From contig HF993119.1 of assembly GCA_000432435.1 (NCBI GenBank), positions 1 through 33,728 on the forward strand: DNA of 33,728 bases, given 5' to 3'. A program made the translations under genes and the position numbers. Source of the stretch: Eubacterium sp. CAG:180. Lineage in GTDB: Bacteria; Bacillota; Clostridia; Oscillospirales; Acutalibacteraceae. Shown here piece by piece: positions 12,949 to 21,125 of the stretch. Each line of letters starts with the position of its first letter. Positions within the stretch are counted from its first letter, which is position 1. The notes beneath the pieces are model-generated. The model had not been told where the DNA came from and made no database searches. It saw only the letters and a list, made by a program, of their open reading frames with translations.

Positions 12949-13170
12949 ATGAATAGGCTGATAATAAAGGTCGGCTCTGTCACCTTTGCTTTAAAGGCGC
13001 GTGATATTTTATCGGCGCGGAATATCCGTTCTTTTGTGAGAAAAACACCCAATCCGTCGAAGGGCGAGGGGTGCGGCTATTCGCTCGTCGTTCCGAATGC
13101 CACGGAGTCGGTCATAGGGGTACTCAGACTTTCCGGCATAGAAATACTCGAAACGCAGTGGGAAAAATGA
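12949..13170 (+). CDS. DUF3343 protein, putative Se/S carrier-like (73 aa)
   Basis: This 73-residue protein fits DUF3343 (putative selenium/sulfur carrier-like): an N-terminal strand-helix (LIIKVGSVTFALKARDILSARNI), a middle loop GEGCGYSLVV carrying one conserved-type Cys, and a C-terminal helix-strand (VIGVLRLSGIEILETQ). ATG at 12949 is the supported start; GAGGGG lies about 12 bases upstream, rather far. A longer in-frame start at 12844 would add 35 residues without homology. The stop overlaps the ATG of the cysteine desulfurase (ATGA), so the two are coupled. The pairing suggests transfer of sulfur or selenium from the desulfurase to this protein; that is inference. Confidence 0.75.
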   Translation: MNRLIIKVGSVTFALKARDILSARNIRSFVRKTPNPSKGEGCGYSLVVPNATESVIGVLRLSGIEILETQWEK

Positions 13171-14315
13171 TATATTTTGATAATGCCGCCACCACTTATC
13201 CCAAACCTCCCGAGGTTATAAAAACAATGAGCCGCGCAACGGTTCGGTACGGTGCAAATCCGGGCAGAGGCGGTCACAAAATGTCCTATCTCACCTCCGA
13301 AGCGGTATACGAAACCCGTAAAAGGGTTGCCGAATTTTTCGGTACGGATGCTCCCGAAAACGTAATATTTACAAAGAATTGCACCGAGGCTCTTAATATC
13401 GTTATAAAGGGTCTTTGTGTGCCCGGGTGCCGTTTTATATGCTCAAGCCTTGACCATAACGCCGTAATAAGGCCGCTTGAGGAGTTAAGGCGCAGCGGAA
13501 CAGCCGACTATGATATTGCCCCTGTCGGCAAAACCGATGATGAAACCGTGGCTAATTTCAAAAGGCTGCTCAGAAGTAATACAAGGGCTGTAATCTGTAC
13601 CGGCGCTTCAAACGTTTTCGGCGAGAGACTCCCTACGGCAAAGCTCGCAAGGCTTGCCCATGAAAACGGAGCCTTGTTTATACTTGACGCTGCGCAGACG
13701 GCAGGTATTGTCAATATAGATATGAGACGTGATGAAATTGATTTTTTGTGTACGGCAGGGCATAAGGGCCTTTACGGTCCTATGGGCACAGGGCTTCTTG
13801 TGATAAATTCCGACGAACATCTCAATTCTCTTATTGAGGGCGGTACGGGCAGCTTTTCAGCAGTCCTTTCACAGCCCGAAATCTATCCCGACCGATTTGA
13901 AAGCGGAACTCTTAACGTACCGGGAATACTTTCTCTCGGCGAGGGGATACGCTTTGTTTCGGATCGCGGCGTCTCGCGGATTTATAAAAGCGAACAAGGC
14001 CATATAGCGGATATATATAAAGCATTAAAAAATATTCCGAACGTTCGCCTGTATACGGATCCGTTTTCTTCCGAAAAGAGTTATGTCCCTCTTTTGTCAT
14101 TTAATGTGGACGGCCTTCACAGCGAACAGACGGCTGCACTTCTTGCAAATGACAATATTGCCGTCAGAGCAGGTCTCCATTGCGCACCGTCGGCTCACAA
14201 AACGTACGGAACTCTTCGCGAAGGTACAGTCAGAATAGCACCGTCAATATTCACAAAAAAGCAGGATGTGAATTTATTGTTAACTTCCGTAGTAAAAATT
14301 GCAAAAAACAGTTGA
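13167..14315 (+). CDS. Cysteine desulfurase-family aminotransferase (class V)
   Basis: This 382-residue PLP enzyme belongs to the NifS/SufS-like group often annotated as a cysteine desulfurase family protein. It starts MIYFDNAATTYPKP, typical of the group. The PLP lysine is Lys200 in AGHKGLYGPMGTGLL, and the catalytic cysteine is Cys339 in RAGLHCAPSAHKTYGT. It should release sulfur (or selenium) from cysteine (or selenocysteine) to an acceptor via a persulfide. No SUF or ISC scaffold gene is adjacent; the partner seen here is the DUF3343 protein in a four-base overlap. The 32-codon in-frame extension upstream lies within that gene and is not supported. Confidence 0.88.
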   Translation: MIYFDNAATTYPKPPEVIKTMSRATVRYGANPGRGGHKMSYLTSEAVYETRKRVAEFFGTDAPENVIFTKNCTEALNIVIKGLCVPGCRFICSSLDHNAVIRPLEELRRSGTADYDIAPVGKTDDETVANFKRLLRSNTRAVICTGASNVFGERLPTAKLARLAHENGALFILDAAQTAGIVNIDMRRDEIDFLCTAGHKGLYGPMGTGLLVINSDEHLNSLIEGGTGSFSAVLSQPEIYPDRFESGTLNVPGILSLGEGIRFVSDRGVSRIYKSEQGHIADIYKALKNIPNVRLYTDPFSSEKSYVPLLSFNVDGLHSEQTAALLANDNIAVRAGLHCAPSAHKTYGTLREGTVRIAPSIFTKKQDVNLLLTSVVKIAKNS

Positions 14316-14327
14316 TTGTGATACAAT
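14299..14327 (+). promoter_or_regulatory. cdaA: Extended -10 promoter of the cdaA block
   Basis: TTGCAA (14299-14304) and TACAAT (14322-14327) are exactly 17 bases apart, with TGTGA in the extended -10 (TRTG) position. It lies over the end of the desulfurase gene. Predicted start is near 14334, about 95 bases before the cdaA ATG. The -10 lies within the left arm of the terminator described next. Confidence 0.6.
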
Positions 14328-14409
14328 ATATCGTGATTATTTATGATTATTTTATTTGCCGCAAGGGCGGCAGATGATAGCTTTTAATTACGATATATTG
14401 TATTTTTTT
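14321..14409 (+). terminator. Long-loop terminator after the desulfurase gene
   Basis: ATACAATATATCGT (14321-14334) pairs perfectly with ACGATATATTGTAT (14390-14403), and six T follow. The 55-base loop holds its own hairpin, TGCCGC-AAGG-GCGGCA (14357-14372). A transcript from upstream can form the full stem; one starting near 14334 cannot, so cdaA mRNA would escape. Confidence 0.6.
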
Positions 14410-14428
14410 ATTGAAACAGGTGTAAAGT

Positions 14429-15325
14429 ATGTTGCAGCTTTTGAATTTCAAAGATTTTTGGAGCGAAATAGGCAGAGCGGTTATGAGCTTTAACAGCGTT
14501 TCGGATGTGCTTGATGTCATTCTTGTTACCTTCGTTATATACAGCGCAATAAAGCTGATACGTGAAACAAAGGCGGTTCAGCTTGCCAAGGGATTTATTT
14601 TGCTCCTAATAGTATATGCTCTTGTCAATTTGTTCGGTATGCAGGCGAGTAACTATATTTTGTCGCTTGTTTTCAATAATCTTTTGTTGGTGCTTGTTAT
14701 CATCTTTACTCCCGAAATTCGTCATGCGCTCGAGAGCGTCGGCAGAAGCTCGGTGTCGAAATTCAATTTTTTCGGATTCCGTTCGGGTGCTGAAGAAAAA
14801 CGACGTGAAGAGATGCAGAAAATGGTCAATGCCGTATGCCGCGCAAGCTCCGATATGAGCGATAAGCATATAGGCGCGCTTATGGTTTTTGAGCAGGAGA
14901 CTATTTTGGGCGACATTATTTCGTCCGGTACGGTTATCGATGCCAAGGTTTCACCCGAAATGATAGGTAACATTTTTTATCCGGGCGCACCGCTCCATGA
15001 CGGTGCCGCGGTTTTCCGCGACGGCAGAATTTGCGCTGCAGGCTGTATACTTCCGCTGACACCGAATCACGATATCAGCAGCGAGCTCGGAACACGTCAC
15101 AGAGCATCCATTGGTATGAGCGAGCAAAGCGATGCGGTTATAGTCGTTGTATCCGAGGAGACCGGGGCCATTTCCGTGGCATATAAGGGCAGGCTCCGCA
15201 GAGGCATTTCGGACGGTGACCTTCGAGAGATACTTATGGAGCATTTTGTTAAGCCGGAAGAGGACGAAGGAAATTCGAAAATCAAGAAATGGTTGAAAGG
15301 AAGACGCACTCATGAGCAAAAATAA
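14429..15325 (+). CDS. cdaA: Membrane diadenylate cyclase CdaA
   Basis: CdaA makes the second messenger c-di-AMP from two ATP; it controls potassium and osmolyte balance and cell-wall homeostasis in Gram-positives. The 298-residue protein has three transmembrane segments within residues 22-95 and a cytoplasmic DAC domain with the catalytic DGA (191-193) and RHR (223-225) motifs, both intact. The C-terminal tail is charged. The coding end overlaps the cdaR start by 14 bases, the usual pairing; glmM, often the third gene, is absent here. A promoter-terminator overlap lies upstream (14299-14409). Confidence 0.97.
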   Translation: MLQLLNFKDFWSEIGRAVMSFNSVSDVLDVILVTFVIYSAIKLIRETKAVQLAKGFILLLIVYALVNLFGMQASNYILSLVFNNLLLVLVIIFTPEIRHALESVGRSSVSKFNFFGFRSGAEEKRREEMQKMVNAVCRASSDMSDKHIGALMVFEQETILGDIISSGTVIDAKVSPEMIGNIFYPGAPLHDGAAVFRDGRICAAGCILPLTPNHDISSELGTRHRASIGMSEQSDAVIVVVSEETGAISVAYKGRLRRGISDGDLREILMEHFVKPEEDEGNSKIKKWLKGRRTHEQK

Positions 15326-16616
15326 AGAAAAAAAAGCAAACGTCAAAGGGCTTCGCAGTCTCCTTTACAACAACAAATTTGTTTTGCTGCTGTCTGTAAT
15401 TTTAGCTTTTGGTATATGGATATGGGTGTCAATCGAAAAAAGCCCCGAGGTTGAAGTTACAATATCCTCCGTACCGGTTAAAATAGATATGGACAACAGC
15501 GTTCCGGCTCAGCTCAATCTTCAGATATTCGGCGACAATAATTATACGGTAGATATTACCGTCAAAGGCAAAAAATTTATTGTGTCGGCACTTACCGCAG
15601 ACGATTTTTCCGTTGTGGCGCAGACCAATTACGTTGATTCGGCGGGCAAAAAGAGTTTGCAGCTTAAAGCTACGTCAGCCAAATCGAATAATTTTGATAT
15701 AGTGGGTCTTTCCAAAAACTATATCGAAGTATATTTTGACACATATAAAGAAACCGAGATGGCGTTAAAGCCGTCCATAATTGCACCGGGCAATAAAACC
15801 GTAACGGACGGTTGTATTCTCGGAAACATCGTATTTTCAAAAAATACGGTTATTGTCAGCGGCCCGTCTACCGAGGTTAACAAGGTAACAAGCGTTACCG
15901 CCGAAACGTCGATTTCGGCACCTCTTACGGCTACTACTACCGTAACTCCGGAATTGAAACTTGTCGGAGCCGCGGCGGATGAGTTGTCAAATGTAAGTAT
16001 ACTTGAGGGCGATACCGCAATTACGATGACAATGCCCGTTTTAAAGCTTGTAGAATTGCCTACGACCGTGACATTCAGAAACGCTCCGGCAAATTACCTT
16101 GACGGGAATATGAATTTCTCGGTAAGTCCGTCGAGAATATCGGCGGCGGTACCTGTCGAGAAGGTTGACCAGATAACGTCTCTGAGCGTTGGCTCGATTG
16201 ACTTTTCTGAGCTTGACGCAGGGCTTAATACGCTTAATTTCAAGGCTTCCGATATAACGGAATTTATGATAACCGACCAGTCGATAAAGAACTTTAAGGT
16301 CAGCGTGAATATGTCCGGTATGACCTCCGGATTGTTTTCGGTACCGGCCGCAAATGTCACGATAACCGGTCAAAAGCAAGGCTATAATTCGGTTGTCACC
16401 TCAAACGGCATAAGCGGAGTTAAGCTCATAGGTCCTGCCGACAGTATTTCAAAAATAAATCCCGATATGCTGTCTGTCAAACTCGACCTTACGTCTTATG
16501 ACGTAAAAGAGGGCGAGCAAAAGATACCGGTTCTCATAACGGTAACAGGCGATACCGCCGTTTGGGCGCACGGCACATATTATGTCACAATAAATTCAAC
16601 TGCTTCCGAGCAGTAA
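15312..16616 (+). CDS. cdaR: CdaA regulator CdaR (YbbR-domain protein)
   Basis: CdaR is the membrane-anchored extracytoplasmic partner that modulates CdaA activity. The 434-residue protein has a basic N-terminus, one transmembrane helix (about residues 22-41, KFVLLLSVILAFGIWIWV), and then a series of YbbR beta repeats, recognisable by recurring segments such as ISSVPVKIDM, VIVSGPSTEVNKV and VKLIGPADSISKI. ATG at 15312 has GAAAGGAAG about eight bases upstream and lies inside the end of cdaA. The next gene encodes a lipoprotein on the same side of the membrane. Confidence 0.93.
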   Translation: MSKNKEKKANVKGLRSLLYNNKFVLLLSVILAFGIWIWVSIEKSPEVEVTISSVPVKIDMDNSVPAQLNLQIFGDNNYTVDITVKGKKFIVSALTADDFSVVAQTNYVDSAGKKSLQLKATSAKSNNFDIVGLSKNYIEVYFDTYKETEMALKPSIIAPGNKTVTDGCILGNIVFSKNTVIVSGPSTEVNKVTSVTAETSISAPLTATTTVTPELKLVGAAADELSNVSILEGDTAITMTMPVLKLVELPTTVTFRNAPANYLDGNMNFSVSPSRISAAVPVEKVDQITSLSVGSIDFSELDAGLNTLNFKASDITEFMITDQSIKNFKVSVNMSGMTSGLFSVPAANVTITGQKQGYNSVVTSNGISGVKLIGPADSISKINPDMLSVKLDLTSYDVKEGEQKIPVLITVTGDTAVWAHGTYYVTINSTASEQ

Positions 16617-16635
16617 AAAAAGGGGGCGGGGATAT

Positions 16636-17973
16636 ATGAAAAAGAAATTATTTGCAATGCTTCTTCTGTGTCTTTGCCTCTGTTTTTCTTTTAGCGGATG
16701 CAATTTTACTCTCAAGGCGGTTGATAAAATGATGCATCCGCCCGCGCTTTCGGGTGAAAACGCAGGCATACAAAAGGCGTTTGAAAAAGCCGTAAACGAT
16801 AAAAACATTGTTATGAAAACACCGACGACAGGCGATTATCGCTCGTCTTTTATTCTTTATGATTTTGACGGCGACGGCGAAGACGAGGCAATAGCACTTT
16901 ACAGCTATTCTACCGATGAGACTGCGGTGTATTTGCATTTTCTCGACTGTCGCAACGGTGAGTGGCTCTCGATTGCCGATATCAAAGGCTCCGGCAGTGA
17001 GGTCTATAAAATAGATTTTTGCGATATGAATTCCGACGGCAGAAGCGAGATTGTGGTCTGTTGGTCACTTTACGAGAGCCGCGGAAATAAAATAATGACG
17101 GTATATGAGCCGGATAGTTCGTCGGGAACCTTTGTTTTGCGCTCCATTTTAACCGAGAACTATTCGCAGTCGATAACCTGCGATATAGATACAGACGGCA
17201 AGGCGGAAATATTCAACGTAATAATAAGCTCCTCCTCGGATATAAACAAAACCTATGGCAGATTGTTCAAGATGGACGACAGCGGAAGTATTTATCTTGC
17301 GGGCGAAACCGAGATGACTCCTGCTGTCAGCATATCGCTTTTAAAATGTGAAACGGGCAGCAATCCGCATATATTTGTTGACTCTGTAATAAGTGATTCC
17401 GCGGTCATTACCGATGTAATAGGACTTTCGGACGGCAAACCGGTATCGCTTTTGACGTCCGGCAACTCTTCGGATTCGCCGCCTACTGAGCGCTCGTCTA
17501 AATTGTCATTTGCCGATATAGATAAGGACGGCAGATTTGAGATTCCCGTTTCCCTGCCGCTCCCGAATTCGTATTCGGTAAGCGGTGACGATACGGAGCC
17601 GCTGTCGCTTACCGTATGGTACGGGCTTGACAACGGCGCGCTTTATGAAAAAAGCGAAAGGCTGATGCTGTACTCTTCGTCGTATATGTTCTCCTTCGAT
17701 AAAAAGTGGGTGGGTACGGTGTGCGTCAAAAATGATATTCAGGAGCGAACAAGTACGTTTTATTTATATGATTCAACCGCTCAGAAAAACGGGGCCGAGC
17801 TTTTCAGCGTGGTGACCGTACCGAGCACCGATTGGCAGCATAAGCCTAAGGACGGTTATACCGTAATATTCCAAACGTCCACGCTCACATACGCGGCAAG
17901 GATAACCGAAGCCGGTAAAAATATGAAAATCACCGAAGAATATATCAGGGAGCATTCGAACGCAATAGAATGA
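16636..17973 (+). CDS. Lipoprotein with four Asp-rich (FG-GAP-like) repeats, function unknown
   Basis: Not recognised as a named gene. The 445-residue protein begins with a lipoprotein signal; the lipobox is FSGC with Cys22 as the lipidated residue. Four segments follow the DxDxDGxxE pattern of calcium-binding FG-GAP/VCBS-type repeats: residues 76-84 (DFDGDGEDE), 130-138 (DMNSDGRSE), 183-191 (DIDTDGKAE) and about 294-302 (DIDKDGRFE). The rest is beta-rich, consistent with a beta-propeller on the outer face of the membrane. A strong purine-rich ribosome site (AAAGGGGGCGGGG) precedes the ATG. It sits 19 bases after cdaR and 12 bases before a response regulator and kinase, so a role in ligand or calcium sensing for that kinase is a reasonable but untested guess. 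Confidence 0.75.
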   Translation: MKKKLFAMLLLCLCLCFSFSGCNFTLKAVDKMMHPPALSGENAGIQKAFEKAVNDKNIVMKTPTTGDYRSSFILYDFDGDGEDEAIALYSYSTDETAVYLHFLDCRNGEWLSIADIKGSGSEVYKIDFCDMNSDGRSEIVVCWSLYESRGNKIMTVYEPDSSSGTFVLRSILTENYSQSITCDIDTDGKAEIFNVIISSSSDINKTYGRLFKMDDSGSIYLAGETEMTPAVSISLLKCETGSNPHIFVDSVISDSAVITDVIGLSDGKPVSLLTSGNSSDSPPTERSSKLSFADIDKDGRFEIPVSLPLPNSYSVSGDDTEPLSLTVWYGLDNGALYEKSERLMLYSSSYMFSFDKKWVGTVCVKNDIQERTSTFYLYDSTAQKNGAELFSVVTVPSTDWQHKPKDGYTVIFQTSTLTYAARITEAGKNMKITEEYIREHSNAIE

Positions 17974-17985
17974 CCGGAGGTAAAA

Positions 17986-18693
17986 ATGAAAAAAGTTCTT
18001 ATAGCCGAAGATGAGGCTTCAATTCGCGAATTTATAGTTATAAATTTAAAACGAAGCGGATATGATGTAGTTGAGGCGGAAAACGGCGAGGAAGCAATCA
18101 ATAAATACGAGGAAGAAAACGGCAATATAGATGTTGCCGTGCTTGATATAATGATGCCGCTGAAGGATGGGCTTGAGGTATGCAAATATCTGCGCGCGAA
18201 AAGCAGCAAAATAGGTATTATTATGCTGACGGCAAAGACTCAGGAGATGGACAAGGTGACGGGGCTTTTGGTCGGAGCCGACGATTACGTTACAAAGCCG
18301 TTTTCACCGTCAGAGCTAATGGCAAGGGTAGACGCCGTTTACAGGCGCGTATCAATAATGAACGAAAACGAAAAAGCCGCAGTCGCAAACCCGGATCTTA
18401 CAACAGTAGGTGATTTTTCGCTTGATTACCGCGACAGAATTCTATATAAAAACGGCAGTCCGATAGAGCTTACGCAGATAGAGTTTCAGCTTCTTGACTA
18501 TCTGTTTAAAAACCCCGACGTCACATTGTCGCGCTCAGACATTCTCAATAAGGTGTGGGGCGACGGCTACTTTGTGGATGACAAGGTAGTGGACGTAAAC
18601 ATTCACAGGCTTCGTAATAAGGTGGAGGATGAGCCGACTCAGCCGAAGCATCTTATTACCATTTGGGGCAGAGGCTATAAGTGGATAGAATAA
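17986..18693 (+). CDS. OmpR/PhoB-family response regulator
   Basis: This 235-residue regulator has a receiver domain (acidic pair Glu8-Asp9, phospho-acceptor Asp54 in VAVLDIMMP, Thr82, Lys104 in DYVTKPF) and a C-terminal winged helix (about 133-232; VDVNIHRLRNKVE is the recognition helix). The kinase gene follows 24 bases later, so they form one two-component system. GGAGG precedes the ATG. The target genes cannot be told from the sequence; autoregulation and control of the adjacent lipoprotein are possible. The pair resembles PhoP-PhoR or WalR-WalK-type systems in domain order but I cannot assign it to either. Confidence 0.94.
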   Translation: MKKVLIAEDEASIREFIVINLKRSGYDVVEAENGEEAINKYEEENGNIDVAVLDIMMPLKDGLEVCKYLRAKSSKIGIIMLTAKTQEMDKVTGLLVGADDYVTKPFSPSELMARVDAVYRRVSIMNENEKAAVANPDLTTVGDFSLDYRDRILYKNGSPIELTQIEFQLLDYLFKNPDVTLSRSDILNKVWGDGYFVDDKVVDVNIHRLRNKVEDEPTQPKHLITIWGRGYKWIE

Positions 18694-18717
18694 AAGAACG
18701 AAAGGAGCGACAAAAAC

Positions 18718-20136
18718 GTGGCAAAAAAGAGTATAACCGCACGCTGGGTTTTAAATACACTCTGTGCCATTATTTTTGTGCTTTTTTGTATAATCATAGT
18801 CGTCTCGGTTTTGTTTAAAGAACAGTATTACGAGACTGTGCGGGTGACACTTGATTCAAGAGCCACAAATGTCGTTTCGTCATATTTCAGTATTTCAAAC
18901 GACAGTTCCGACGACGCGTTTAATCTTCGTGCCAAGGAATTTGTCGAGGACTTCAGCGATAAATCCGTTATGGAGGTTTGGGTAATAGACCGAAGCGGTA
19001 ACGTCGTGGTATCCTCCAGCGGATTTTCTGTCGAAAACGAAAAATACCCTGATTACGCCGAGGCTAAGCTATCCGATACCGGCAAGGCTACATGGGTTGG
19101 CAGAATGAGCTCCGGTGAAAAGGTTATGGCTCTTTCATATATGCTCCCATCGTCCGGCGGGCAAAATTCCGGAGCCGTTCGATATGTTGTTTCTCTTTCC
19201 GACATTGACTCGCAGCTTATCAAGGTAATACTTCTTATGTGTTTTATTGCTCTTGTTATAATAGCTTTTGTTACTGTATCGGGGCTTTTCTTCGTGCGTT
19301 CGATAGTAAGGCCCGTTAAAAAGATCAACGAAACGGCAATAAAAATCGCAAAGGGAGACCTCGGCGCACGTATAGAGGACACCGGCGGAGATGATGAAAT
19401 AGGTCAGCTCTGTGAGTCCATAAACAATATGGCGCATGAAATAAAAGAGAGCGAGCGTATGAAAAACGAGTTTATTTCAACCGTATCACATGAGCTTCGT
19501 ACTCCGCTGACAGCTATAAAAGGGTGGGGCGAGACGATACTTGAGGACCCGATAAAGGATGAGGCGCTTACAAAACGCGGACTCAATGTCATAATAAGCG
19601 AATCTGAGCGGCTTACAAGCCTTGTTGAGGAGCTTCTCGATTTTTCAAGAATGGAAAACGGCAATTTGACTATGCGTATGTCATCCATGGACGTTTTGGC
19701 TGAGCTTGACGAGGCGGTATTCGTTTTTAAGGACCGCTCAATGCGTGAGGGCAAGGAGCTGTTATATAATGTTTCCGAGGTTCCGGCTCCTATGACGGGC
19801 GACCCGAATCGAATTAAGCAGGTATTTGTGAACATACTTGATAATTCCTTTAAATATACCGAGGCAGGCGGCACGATAAGTGTTACGGCAAAGGCGGAAA
19901 ACGGCTTTGTTACAATAACGATAGCAGATACCGGCTGCGGTATCCCTACTGCGGACATTCCTTATGTCACAGAGAAATTCTATAAGGCAAATGCGTCTGT
20001 CAGAGGCTCGGGCATCGGTCTTGCGGTGGTAAATGAAATTGTAAAAAGGCACAACGGCACGCTCTCTCTCAACAGTATTGAGGGTAAGGGCACCACCGTG
20101 ACAGTTGTGTTTCCGATACAGCAAACTCAGCAATAA
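18718..20136 (+). CDS. Sensor histidine kinase with HAMP domain
   Basis: This 472-residue kinase has TM1 (about 11-33), an extracytoplasmic sensing region of some 130 residues (34-167), TM2 (168-194), HAMP (195-247), a HisKA domain with the phospho-acceptor His258 in SHELRTPL, and an ATPase domain with the N box (NILDNSFKYT), G1 (DTGCGIP) and G2 (GSGIGLA). There is no intracellular PAS domain, unlike WalK. The start is GTG with AAAGGAGC upstream. It phosphorylates the response regulator encoded just before it. The stimulus is unknown; the extracytoplasmic region and the co-transcribed lipoprotein point to an envelope signal. Confidence 0.95.
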   Translation: MAKKSITARWVLNTLCAIIFVLFCIIIVVSVLFKEQYYETVRVTLDSRATNVVSSYFSISNDSSDDAFNLRAKEFVEDFSDKSVMEVWVIDRSGNVVVSSSGFSVENEKYPDYAEAKLSDTGKATWVGRMSSGEKVMALSYMLPSSGGQNSGAVRYVVSLSDIDSQLIKVILLMCFIALVIIAFVTVSGLFFVRSIVRPVKKINETAIKIAKGDLGARIEDTGGDDEIGQLCESINNMAHEIKESERMKNEFISTVSHELRTPLTAIKGWGETILEDPIKDEALTKRGLNVIISESERLTSLVEELLDFSRMENGNLTMRMSSMDVLAELDEAVFVFKDRSMREGKELLYNVSEVPAPMTGDPNRIKQVFVNILDNSFKYTEAGGTISVTAKAENGFVTITIADTGCGIPTADIPYVTEKFYKANASVRGSGIGLAVVNEIVKRHNGTLSLNSIEGKGTTVTVVFPIQQTQQ

Positions 20137-20150
20137 AAAGGAGAATAATT

Positions 20151-21125
20151 TTGGACGAAGAAACTAAGAAATATCATAAAACCTCCGTTGGCGGTCAGGC
20201 TCTTATAGAGGGCATAATGATGCGCGGACCGAAAGGCTCTGCCATGGCGGTAAGACTGCCTAACGGAGAAATCGAAACAACATATAAAAATGTAAAGCCG
20301 TGGCGCGACAAGTGCAAATTCTTCGGTGTTCCGTTAATCAGAGGTATTGTCGGGTTCGTCGAATCACTCGTAACCGGCTACGGGTATCTTATGGAGTCGG
20401 CTGAAAAATCCACTCAGGGTCTTACCGAAGACGAGCAGGATATGTCTAAATTCGACCGCTGGCTTAACGACCGTTTCGGGCCAAAAATGATGAATGTCAT
20501 AGGCGTTATTTCCTCCGTGCTCGGATTCGGGCTCGCATTTTTCCTGTTTATGTGGCTTCCGTCGTGGCTTATCGACCTTGTGACGGGCGGCAATCTTCAA
20601 AAATTTCATCCTCTTTTCGAGGGTATTGTGAGAATAATAATATTCGTTGGCTATATGGCTTTGGTTTCGAGAATGAAAGATATTCACCGTGTGTTTATGT
20701 ATCACGGAGCCGAGCATAAAACGATTTTTTGCTATGAACACGGCTTGCCCCTGACGGTTGAAAATGTCAGAAAGCAGAGCCGTTTTCACCCGCGCTGCGG
20801 AACGAGCTTTATGTTCGTTATGATAATATTGAGCATACTTCTCTCGTCCGCGCTTGTCCTCATTTTCCCCGGTTTGCAAAATGTCAATCGCGCGGTGTGG
20901 ATACTTGTAAAGATGCTTGTTCTTCCGCTTGTTATGGGCATCGGCTATGAGTTTATCAAATATGCAGGTAAGCACGATAATCTGCTTGTAAAAATTCTCT
21001 CCGCGCCGGGTCTTTGGATGCAGAGAATAACAACGCAGGAGCCGACAGATGATATTATCGAGGTCGGTATAGCGTCGCTCGAAGCCGTGATAACCGATAA
21101 TCCCGAGGACGACGAGATAAAATGA
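20151..21125 (+). CDS. yqhQ: DUF1385 membrane protein (YqhQ-like)
   Basis: This 324-residue protein matches DUF1385: the N-terminus (SVGGQALIEGIMMRGP), GVPLIRGIVGFVESL, and MYHGAEHKTIFCYEHG with FHPRCGTSFMF are the conserved blocks. Several hydrophobic helices (around 116-140, 160-180, 218-245, 248-270) place it in the membrane. Function is unknown. It starts at TTG with AAAAGGAG ten bases upstream; no closer ATG exists before the conserved region. The end overlaps prmC by four bases. In many Clostridia DUF1385 and prmC precede prfA, but prfA is not next here. Confidence 0.9.
   Translation: MDEETKKYHKTSVGGQALIEGIMMRGPKGSAMAVRLPNGEIETTYKNVKPWRDKCKFFGVPLIRGIVGFVESLVTGYGYLMESAEKSTQGLTEDEQDMSKFDRWLNDRFGPKMMNVIGVISSVLGFGLAFFLFMWLPSWLIDLVTGGNLQKFHPLFEGIVRIIIFVGYMALVSRMKDIHRVFMYHGAEHKTIFCYEHGLPLTVENVRKQSRFHPRCGTSFMFVMIILSILLSSALVLIFPGLQNVNRAVWILVKMLVLPLVMGIGYEFIKYAGKHDNLLVKILSAPGLWMQRITTQEPTDDIIEVGIASLEAVITDNPEDDEIK

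Noticed and set aside
13071..13166. N-terminal extension of the cysteine desulfurase
   Set aside because: It lies inside the DUF3343 gene in another frame, and family homology starts exactly at the ATG at 13167.
14299..14428. c-di-AMP (ydaO-type) riboswitch upstream of cdaA
   Set aside because: The region is too short and lacks the known multi-helix core; it is better explained by a promoter overlapping a terminator.
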